DNA of 5,181 nt from Arcobacter sp. Its GTDB lineage: Bacteria > Campylobacterota > Campylobacteria > Campylobacterales > Arcobacteraceae. A program made the translations under genes and the position numbers. The stretch spans positions 1-5,181 of the forward strand of contig DAOVXU010000131.1 of NCBI GenBank assembly GCA_030635995.1, read 5' to 3'. The number at the start of each line of letters is the position of its first letter. The stretch's first letter is position 1. Positions 1 to 5,181 of the stretch are shown piece by piece. Under the pieces are notes generated by a model, which saw only the letters and a list, made by a program, of their open reading frames with translations, did no database searches and was not told the origin of the DNA.

Positions 1-1
1 A

Positions 2-571
2 ATGGAACGCGAGAACGATTCATTGAGACAGGAGAACGACAGTCTGTTAGATGAAATGGACGACTTGAGGCAGACGCACGAAGACGCTGAAAGAGACAGG
101 ATGCCGATGAGTGAGGCAGACAGAGAAATGCTGCAAAACAATCCTGAGCGATACCGTGAGAAGATGCGGGCTGAGGATAGGCGAAAAGCAGCTGATGAAT
201 CCAAACGTAACCAGCGGAATGACAGTAGGATGAATGCTATGATCTCCAAATGCAAGGATTTACCTGGCTATGATAAGCTAGAAGCTGAGATTGGAGAAAT
301 GGCACAGAAGCGGTGGATAGGCAAAGACCCGGAAGCTATCCCGTTCATGTATTATGCTGCTTTAGGTCAAAAGACAGGTGACATATCGAAAAAGGCTAGG
401 AGCGAAGGTTTCAAAGAGGGTTATTCAAGGGCTAAGACAGAGCTTAGTAAGCATGTTGAGGCCGGTGGTATAAGCACGGCTCCTGGTGAGGCAGGTGACC
501 TTACTAAAGCACAGATAGACGGTATGAGTGAGGAAGAACTGGCTAAAACCGTGAAAGATCACGGATATTGA
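2..571 (+). CDS. Phage capsid scaffold-like coiled-coil protein, possibly 5'-truncated
   Basis: The 189-residue reading frame runs to the left window edge, so the ATG at position 2 may be an internal methionine. Residues 4-24 are three consecutive heptads (ENDSLRQ, ENDSLLD, EMDDLRQ) with leucines at 8, 15 and 22, a clear coiled-coil pattern. Residues 25-75 are highly charged and rich in Glu, Asp, Arg and Lys. Residues 80-150 look more folded and contain the aromatic patch PFMYY (114-118). The tail 166-184 (DLTKAQIDGMSEEELAKTV) resembles the short helical C-terminus common in phage head scaffolds. There is no signal peptide or membrane segment. A charged coiled-coil protein directly before a gene beginning MATIINPAAL fits the usual scaffold-then-major-capsid order. 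In that family the protein guides procapsid assembly and then leaves. I recognise no exact family, so the role is inferred from composition and position. Its composition (about 50% G+C in the first 180 bases) differs sharply from the genes after 675. Confidence 0.55.
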   Translation: MERENDSLRQENDSLLDEMDDLRQTHEDAERDRMPMSEADREMLQNNPERYREKMRAEDRRKAADESKRNQRNDSRMNAMISKCKDLPGYDKLEAEIGEMAQKRWIGKDPEAIPFMYYAALGQKTGDISKKARSEGFKEGYSRAKTELSKHVEAGGISTAPGEAGDLTKAQIDGMSEEELAKTVKDHGY

Positions 572-596
572 TATATGTAGTATATTCTGAGAGGAA

Positions 597-607
597 AAGG
601 ATGGTGA
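597..607 (+). promoter_or_regulatory. Ribosome binding site for the ATG at 616
   Basis: AAGGATGGTGA is purine-rich; its GGTGA ends eight bases before the ATG at 616. A further GAGG lies at 591-594. The site belongs to the phage-like side of the join, which supports 616 as a genuine start codon of a phage gene rather than of the permease that follows. The 44-base gap between the scaffold-like gene and this start shows no convincing terminator hairpin. Confidence 0.6.
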
Positions 608-615
608 AATAAATT

Positions 616-675
616 ATGGCTACTATCATCAATCCGGCGGCGTTAACGACTACTGCAACGCAGTATCTTTTGGGT
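616..675 (+). other. Phage-like leader and composition junction
   Basis: Codons 1-16 encode MATIINPAALTTTATQ, which looks like the N-terminus of a phage major capsid protein. They use GC-containing codons (ccg gcg gcg, acg, acg) that are rare in the genes after this point. Residues 17 onward (YLLGKYLKYFF) read as the cytoplasmic start and first membrane helix of an LptF/LptG permease, with long A/T runs. The change falls between about 661 and 675; it cannot be placed exactly because cagtatcttttgggtaag fits either side. The reading frame is kept across the join. No direct repeat, inverted repeat or attachment-site core is visible. The join may be an assembly chimera or a real recombination point. 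Confidence 0.75.
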
Positions 676-1710
676 AAGTATTTAAAGTATTTTTTTATTA
701 TTTTAATTTCATTAGAACTATTTTTTATAGGTTTTGATTTTTTACAGCATATGACCTCTTTACCAAATTCTGCGAATTTACAACTTTTATATCTTTTATA
801 CAATGGATTTTTTATATTAACTATAACTTTGCCATTATCTATTGTATTTGCATGGATTGTTACCCTTACATTTTTAATAAAAGAGAATATCTTAGTAAGT
901 TTTTATGCTTTAGGTGTATCTAAAAAACAAGTTATTGTACCTGTATTAATAAGTTCTTCAATTTTAACTTTTATATTGATTTTATTACAAACTACACCTC
1001 TTGCTTATGCTTATGAACAAAAAGGTAAGATTTTAAAAAATAAATTTTTTGTAAATGAAAAATCTAATATTCTTTTAAAGTATAATGATAATTTTGTATA
1101 TTTTGATAAATTATATCCTTTAGAAAAAAAAGCTGTAGATATTCGTATTTTTAAAGTAAAAGATAATCAGCTTATTCAAACAATAATTGCAAAAAAAGCA
1201 TATTATCAAAATAATAAATGGTATGTAGTTGATGCTAAAATTATAACTAGACCTAAGCACCTTTATTGGGATACTTCAAAACTAACTATAACCTATGAAA
1301 AATTTCTTTATACGCTTGACGGCTTTAAACCTGAGATAATAAATAATGTTTATAAATCTAAAGTTCAATATTCTATATCAGATGCGATCTCTACTATTTT
1401 ATTATTTGAACAACAAGGATTAAATACAAATAAAATAAAAGCAATCTTATATGCAAAACTATTTATACCATTTTTTGTTGTTGCCCTTATAGTTTTAATA
1501 TTTACATATAGTGATGTTAGTAGTCGTTTTTTTAAAATGGGTCAGTTTATATCTATGGGTATATTTATAACATTAATAATATGGGGAATATTATTTTTAC
1601 TTCAAAAGATTGCTGTGGCAAATATGATAAATTCTGAATTGGCACTATTAGTTCCTCTTTTATTATTATTTACTTTTAGTTGGCTTCAGTTTAACAAAAA
1701 GGTATTATGA
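616..1710 (+). CDS. LptF/LptG-family LPS export permease with a foreign N-terminus
   Basis: From residue 17 this is an inner-membrane permease of the YjgP/YjgQ (LptF/LptG) family. These proteins pair with the ATPase LptB and LptC to pull lipopolysaccharide out of the inner membrane toward the periplasmic bridge. The topology matches: membrane helices at about 24-41, 57-88 and 107-130, a periplasmic beta-rich domain at about 135-255, then helices at about 277-297, 309-329 and 342-357. The segment FYALGVSKKQ (96-105) is the family's short cytoplasmic region after the second helix. The length of 364 is normal for the family. The first 16 residues look like a phage capsid start, so the native start codon is probably missing; a TTG at 670 is in frame but has no ribosome binding site. 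I cannot decide between LptF and LptG. The stop overlaps the start of the next gene by ATGA, which suggests translational coupling. Confidence 0.85.
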   Translation: MATIINPAALTTTATQYLLGKYLKYFFIILISLELFFIGFDFLQHMTSLPNSANLQLLYLLYNGFFILTITLPLSIVFAWIVTLTFLIKENILVSFYALGVSKKQVIVPVLISSSILTFILILLQTTPLAYAYEQKGKILKNKFFVNEKSNILLKYNDNFVYFDKLYPLEKKAVDIRIFKVKDNQLIQTIIAKKAYYQNNKWYVVDAKIITRPKHLYWDTSKLTITYEKFLYTLDGFKPEIINNVYKSKVQYSISDAISTILLFEQQGLNTNKIKAILYAKLFIPFFVVALIVLIFTYSDVSSRFFKMGQFISMGIFITLIIWGILFLLQKIAVANMINSELALLVPLLLLFTFSWLQFNKKVL

Positions 1711-2489
1711 TGTTTCAACTTATTGGAGCTAGTACTTTATCTTTAGGAAAATATATAAGTGCATTTGGTGTATTTATTCTGTTTCAATTATCAATATTGC
1801 CACTGTTTTTTACTAGAATTAGATTTAAAAGAGTTATAAAAGAGATTTCAATTATAGGAGTAGGAACTGCTGGGGTTATTGTATTAACTGCATTTTTTAC
1901 AGGTATGGTTGAGGCTATTCAATTATATTCAGGATTTCATAGATTTGGGATAGAGGGATTTATGGGCTATACAATATTTTTATCTATTACAAAAGAGTTA
2001 GGTCCTGTTTTTGGTAGTTTGATGTTGATATCTCGAGCTGTGTCATCTATGGCAGCAGAATTAGGGACTATGAGAGTTACTGAACAAATTGATGCTATTG
2101 AAACTTTAGCTATTGATTCTAAAGAGTTACTTATAATTCCTAAAATAATTGCTACAACTATATCTTTGCCTATTTTAGTAATATTATTTGATTTTGTTGG
2201 AAACTATAGTGCATTTTTAATATCAACATATGTTTTAGGGATTAATCCTATAACATACCAAGATGTTATTTTACAAAATTTACTTTTAACAGATATTTAT
2301 AGTGGGGTTATAAAAGCTTTTATTTTTGGATATGTGGTAAGTGCAATTGGTACGTATATGGGATATATTACAAGAGGTGGAGCAAAAGGTGTTGGTGAGG
2401 CAACAACTAAAGCTGTTGTATATTCATCAGTTGCAGTTTTTGTTTTAAACTATCTTATCTCTTCACTATTTTTAATGTTAGGTTGGTAA
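1707..2489 (+). CDS. mlaE: MlaE-family lipid ABC transporter permease
   Basis: This 260-residue integral membrane protein is a permease of the MlaE family. It normally works with the ATPase MlaF and the MCE-domain protein MlaD to move phospholipids between the inner and outer membranes and keep the outer membrane asymmetric. The family signature is clear: ELGPVFGSLMLISRA at 97-111, then AELGTMRVTEQIDAIE at 117-132, the cytoplasmic coupling segment that meets the ATPase, and GGAKGVGEATTKAVV at 224-238 near the C-terminus. Hydrophobic segments lie at about 14-36, 47-70, 96-115, 143-177, 196-220 and 237-258. The length is typical. The ATG at 1707 overlaps the previous stop (ATGA). A second ATG at 1710 is better spaced, seven bases after AAGG at 1699-1702, so the protein may be 259 residues. 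MlaF and MlaD are not in the window, and the next gene is unrelated. Confidence 0.93.
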   Translation: MMFQLIGASTLSLGKYISAFGVFILFQLSILPLFFTRIRFKRVIKEISIIGVGTAGVIVLTAFFTGMVEAIQLYSGFHRFGIEGFMGYTIFLSITKELGPVFGSLMLISRAVSSMAAELGTMRVTEQIDAIETLAIDSKELLIIPKIIATTISLPILVILFDFVGNYSAFLISTYVLGINPITYQDVILQNLLLTDIYSGVIKAFIFGYVVSAIGTYMGYITRGGAKGVGEATTKAVVYSSVAVFVLNYLISSLFLMLGW

Positions 2490-2492
2490 AGG
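2487..2492 (+). promoter_or_regulatory. Ribosome binding site overlapping the mlaE stop
   Basis: TAAAGG includes the stop codon of the MlaE-family gene and lies six bases before the ATG at 2499. It fixes the start of the Nudix gene and leaves no room for a terminator, so the two genes are very likely cotranscribed. Confidence 0.6.
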
Positions 2493-2498
2493 TAATTA

Positions 2499-2930
2499 AT
2501 GGAAAAGATTAAAGCTTATGGCATATGTTTATACAAAAAAGATAAAAATAGATGCAAAATATTATTATGCAAGTCTGTAAAAAGTGAAAAAAGATGGGGA
2601 TTTTTAAAAGGTGTTGAGTTAAAACATGAATCTATAATACAAACAGCTGTTAGAGAATTTACAGAAGAATCTAGTATCCCTATAGAAAAAAATATTTTAG
2701 AAGATTATATTTTTCAAAAAAATGAATTTAAAGATATAGGTATATATTTAGCAAATGCAAAACATATAGAAGATATAAATAAATATTTTCATCAAGATAC
2801 TTTATATAATGGATATTTGTCTTGTGAAAATTCAAAAGTAAAATTTTTTGATATAGATAAACTTCCTCTTATTAAAAAGAAACAAGAAAAAATAGCAAAA
2901 GAAATTATAGAAATATTAACGGCAAATTAG
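2499..2930 (+). CDS. Nudix hydrolase
   Basis: This small soluble protein of 143 residues carries a Nudix box at residues 38-60: G38, five residues, E44, seven residues, then REFTEESSI (52-60). The metal-binding glutamates of the REUXEE core are present (E53, E56, E57). The usual glycine after it (REUXEEXGU) is a serine here, S59. The fold begins with a beta strand at 5-12 (KAYGICLY) and a second at 20-25, and RWGFLKG (32-38) leads into the box as in typical family members. Nudix enzymes cleave nucleoside diphosphates linked to another group, such as dinucleoside polyphosphates, RNA 5' ends, ADP-ribose or oxidised nucleotides. The substrate cannot be read from this sequence. It is strongly AT-rich and lysine-rich, like its neighbours. 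Its place between a lipid permease and methionine genes gives no hint of function. Confidence 0.88.
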   Translation: MEKIKAYGICLYKKDKNRCKILLCKSVKSEKRWGFLKGVELKHESIIQTAVREFTEESSIPIEKNILEDYIFQKNEFKDIGIYLANAKHIEDINKYFHQDTLYNGYLSCENSKVKFFDIDKLPLIKKKQEKIAKEIIEILTAN

Positions 2931-2931
2931 T

Positions 2932-2963
2932 TACAATGCAATTAAATTAATATTTATGAAGGT
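2932..2963 (+). promoter_or_regulatory. Possible metY promoter -10 and ribosome binding site
   Basis: The 39-base gap before metY holds TACAAT (2932-2937), close to a sigma-70 -10 box, and a second -10-like TAATAT (2948-2953). A good ribosome binding site, GAAGGT (2958-2963), lies six bases before the ATG. No clear -35 box is seen, which is common in Campylobacterota. The -10 call is weak in such AT-rich DNA; the ribosome binding site is solid. The gap is too short for a known methionine riboswitch and holds no hairpin. Confidence 0.35.
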
Positions 2964-2969
2964 TACATT

Positions 2970-4229
2970 ATGACAGATCAAACTAATGCACTACATTTTG
3001 GATATGAAAAAGATTCTCAAGGAACTATGGTAGTTCCTATTTATATGAGTACTGCTTATGAGTTTAAAAATAGTGAGCATGCTGCAAATTTATTTAATTT
3101 AAAAGAGTTAGGAAATATCTATACAAGACTTATGAATCCAACATCAGCAGTTTTTGAAAAAAGATTTGCTCAAATTGAAGGTGGAGTTGCTGCAATTGCA
3201 ACAGCTAGTGGGATGAGTGCTATTTTTTCTACTATTGTAAATTTATGTGAATCAGGGGATAATATTCTTGTTGCATCTGCTGTTTATGGGGGAACTTCAA
3301 CTTTAACTAGCCATACTATAAAAAGAATGGGTATAGAAGCTAGAACATTTGATGTTTCTAATGGTTTAAATTTAGAAGAGTTAATTGATAAAAAAACAAA
3401 ATTAATTCTTTTTGAATCATTATCAAATCCAAGTCTTAGTGTTGCAGATTTTGATACTATTGTAGAAATTGCAAATAGATATAATATCATAACAGTAGTT
3501 GATAATACAGTTGCAACTCCAGTACTTTGTAAGCCAATAGAACTTGGATGTGATATCGTTGTACATAGCACTTCAAAATATACAGGTGGGCAAGGTTTAG
3601 CACTTGGTGGGATTATTGTTGAGGGTGAAAGTTGTGAAGCTAAAATAAAGAATAATCCAAGATATAACCATTTTAATGAACCAGATGAGAGTTATCACGG
3701 ACTTATCTATACTCAGTTACCATTTCCATCTTTTACGATGAGAATTTTACTTTGTGTTTTAAGAGATTTAGGAGCGACACCTAGCCCATTTAATAGTTGG
3801 CTTATGATTCAAGGGCTTGAAACATTAAGTTTAAGGATAAAAGAACACAGTAAAAATGCACTTAAAATTGCTCAATTTTTAGATAATCATCCTAAAATTA
3901 AAAAAGTTAATTATCCACTTTTGCAAAGTGATGCTAATTATGAAAAAGTGGTTAAATATTTTAAAGATGGAGCAAGTGGACTTCTTAGTTTTGAAGTTGA
4001 AGATTATGATACTGCTCATAAAATTGCTGATGGTACAGATATATTTAGTGTTGTTGTAAATATAGGAGATAGTAAATCTCTTATAGTTCATCCCGCTTCA
4101 ACTACACATCAACAACTTTCAAAAGATGAATTAATATCTGCTGGTATTAGTGATAGTTTAGTAAGATTGAGTATTGGTTTAGAAGATGCTGATGATTTAA
4201 TTGCTGATTTAGAAAAAGCTATAGGATAG
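2970..4229 (+). CDS. metY: O-acetylhomoserine sulfhydrylase
   Basis: MetY is a cytoplasmic pyridoxal-phosphate enzyme that turns O-acetylhomoserine and sulfide into homocysteine and acetate, the direct sulfhydrylation route to methionine. The 419 residues match the long MetY form of the Cys/Met metabolism PLP family; cystathionine gamma-synthases and lyases are usually about 380-400. Visible family residues include YTR (51-53) and SGM (80-82) for cofactor phosphate, Y106 in VYGGT stacking on the ring, D178 in VVDNT, and the cofactor lysine K203 in HSTSKYTGGQG. R399 in LVRLSIGLED (397-406) holds the substrate carboxylate. QGLETLSLRI (281-290) is also typical. The start is supported by GAAGGT at 2958-2963. 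metX follows 12 bases after the stop, and this pairing with the enzyme that makes its substrate strongly supports MetY over cystathionine enzymes. No frameshift or missing active-site residue is seen. Confidence 0.94.
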   Translation: MTDQTNALHFGYEKDSQGTMVVPIYMSTAYEFKNSEHAANLFNLKELGNIYTRLMNPTSAVFEKRFAQIEGGVAAIATASGMSAIFSTIVNLCESGDNILVASAVYGGTSTLTSHTIKRMGIEARTFDVSNGLNLEELIDKKTKLILFESLSNPSLSVADFDTIVEIANRYNIITVVDNTVATPVLCKPIELGCDIVVHSTSKYTGGQGLALGGIIVEGESCEAKIKNNPRYNHFNEPDESYHGLIYTQLPFPSFTMRILLCVLRDLGATPSPFNSWLMIQGLETLSLRIKEHSKNALKIAQFLDNHPKIKKVNYPLLQSDANYEKVVKYFKDGASGLLSFEVEDYDTAHKIADGTDIFSVVVNIGDSKSLIVHPASTTHQQLSKDELISAGISDSLVRLSIGLEDADDLIADLEKAIG

Positions 4230-4241
4230 ATTGAAAACTAT

Positions 4242-5181
4242 ATGATTATTGAAACAAAAAAAGCAATTTTTGATGAGCCTTTATATTTAGAAAGTGGTCG
4301 TATCCTTCAGCCTTTTGAAATACAGTATGAAACTTATGGAACATTAAATAAAGATAAATCAAATGTCGTTATTATTACCCATGCTTTAAGTGGAAGTCAT
4401 CATGTTGCTGGTACCTATGAAGGTGAGAGAAAAGCAGGGTGGTGGGATAAATTAATAGGGGATGGAAAAGCTGTCGATACAACTAAAGATTTTGTAATCT
4501 GTATGAATAACATTGGTTCTTGTTTTGGTTCAACATCTCCACAAAGTATCCATCCAACTACAAAAGAACCTTATAGATTTAAATTCCCAGTTTTAACAAT
4601 AAGTGATATTGTAAAAGCACAAGTTAGAGTTTTGAACTCTTTAGGAATTTATAATGTAAAAGCTATAATTGGTGGAAGTATGGGTGGTATGCAAGCGTTA
4701 TGTTATGCTATTGAGTATCCAACTTTTGCAAAAGATATAGTAGCCCTTGCAACAACAGCATATACAAGACCTTGGGCAATTGCATTTAATAAAGTAACAG
4801 TAGAAGCTATACGAAATGATCCAGAATTTAAAGATGGATATTATGATCCTAAAGATATAGAAAAAAATGGTTTAAATGGTTTAGCAATAGGACGAATGGC
4901 AGGACATATATCATATTTATCGCCTACAAGTATGGATGATAAATTTGGTAGAAGATATGTAGAACAAGATGGGTTATATGAGCTTTTTGGTAGATTTGAA
5001 GTTGAAAGATATCTTGAGTACAATGGATATAACTTTCCTAAAAATTTTGATCCTCTTAGTTATTTATATATTGCAAAAACAATGAATATTTTTAATGCTT
5101 CAAGAGGAAGTGATACTTTAGCTCAAAGTTTAGATAAAATTAAATCAAACCTTCATCTTATATCTTTTAGTGGAGATATGC
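4242..5181 (+). CDS. metX: Homoserine O-acetyltransferase, 3' end cut by the window
   Basis: This open frame starts at the ATG at 4242 and runs off the right edge after 313 complete codons with no stop. MetX is an alpha/beta-hydrolase-fold enzyme that acetylates homoserine from acetyl-CoA, supplying O-acetylhomoserine to MetY. Key motifs are THALSG (46-51), typical of the MetX family near the active site; NNIGSCFGSTSP (89-100), a MetX hallmark; and the nucleophile elbow GGSMGG (144-149) with S146. RPWAIAFN (176-183) and YLEYNGYNF (257-265) are also characteristic. D312, in SGDM at the window edge, is probably the catalytic aspartate. The catalytic histidine and roughly the last 50-60 residues lie beyond the window, judging by the usual 365-380 residues. 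The gene lies 12 bases after metY and has only a weak ribosome binding site (AGGA at 4223-4226, 15 bases upstream), so translation may be coupled to metY. Homoserine succinyltransferase (MetA) is a different fold and is excluded. Confidence 0.95.
   Translation, partial: MIIETKKAIFDEPLYLESGRILQPFEIQYETYGTLNKDKSNVVIITHALSGSHHVAGTYEGERKAGWWDKLIGDGKAVDTTKDFVICMNNIGSCFGSTSPQSIHPTTKEPYRFKFPVLTISDIVKAQVRVLNSLGIYNVKAIIGGSMGGMQALCYAIEYPTFAKDIVALATTAYTRPWAIAFNKVTVEAIRNDPEFKDGYYDPKDIEKNGLNGLAIGRMAGHISYLSPTSMDDKFGRRYVEQDGLYELFGRFEVERYLEYNGYNFPKNFDPLSYLYIAKTMNIFNASRGSDTLAQSLDKIKSNLHLISFSGDM

Noticed and set aside
572..586. Near-palindrome ATATGTAGTATAT after the scaffold-like gene as a terminator or attachment core
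   Set aside because: The arms are only four A/T bases, there is no GC stem or U-tract, and no second copy is seen at the junction.
1..680. Left edge interpreted as the end of an integrated prophage
   Set aside because: Prophage ends normally carry integrase or attachment sites, often at a tRNA gene. Here structural head genes stop mid-gene with no such sites, which is not how integration leaves DNA.
543..803. Minus-strand open frame of 86 codons across the junction
   Set aside because: It lies opposite two well-supported genes, spans both composition types and encodes no recognisable domain. AT-rich DNA readily gives such frames.
2931..2969. Methionine-responsive riboswitch upstream of metY
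   Set aside because: Only 39 bases are available and they show no stems or conserved riboswitch core.
3284..3571. Minus-strand open frame of 95 codons inside metY
   Set aside because: It lies entirely opposite the conserved catalytic part of metY and has no ribosome binding site or recognisable protein features.
3879..4091. Minus-strand open frame of 70 codons inside metY
   Set aside because: Its Ile/Phe/Asn-rich product is the expected shadow of an AT-rich coding strand.
4841..5023. Minus-strand open frame of 60 codons inside metX
   Set aside because: It lies opposite conserved MetX sequence and has no independent support.

Overview
The window joins two kinds of DNA that do not look alike. 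Positions 1 to about 660 have balanced base composition (hand count: 90 G+C in bases 1-180, or 50%). They read like a piece of a tailed-phage head module: a charged coiled-coil protein resembling a capsid scaffold, a short gap with a ribosome binding site, then an ATG and about 16 codons that could start a major capsid protein. From about 661-675 onward the sequence is very AT-rich (hand count: 23 G+C in the 120 bases of 901-960 and 1021-1080, 19%). From there it is an ordinary, densely packed bacterial chromosome segment. Its protein style, codon use and gene content suggest Campylobacterota, most likely an Arcobacter-type organism. That assignment is inference from recognition, not from a search.

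The AT-rich part carries five genes, all on the + strand. They are an LptF/LptG-family lipopolysaccharide-export permease (616-1710, with its own first residues replaced by the phage-like leader), an MlaE-family lipid transporter permease (1707-2489, overlapping by ATGA), a Nudix hydrolase (2499-2930), the O-acetylhomoserine sulfhydrylase metY (2970-4229) and the homoserine O-acetyltransferase metX (4242 to the window edge, cut off). Gaps are 9, 39 and 12 bases, so the set could be transcribed largely together. The first two proteins serve outer-membrane lipid traffic. The last two are consecutive steps of methionine synthesis by direct sulfhydrylation: MetX makes O-acetylhomoserine and MetY converts it with sulfide to homocysteine.

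The most notable observation is the in-frame junction near 661-675 between phage-like and host-like sequence. There is no integrase, attachment site, repeat or insertion sequence at the join, so an assembly or library chimera is the simplest explanation. A real recombination event cannot be excluded from this window. I see no CRISPR array, tRNA, rRNA, transposon or new defence system. No stretch longer than 300 bases lacks a gene.
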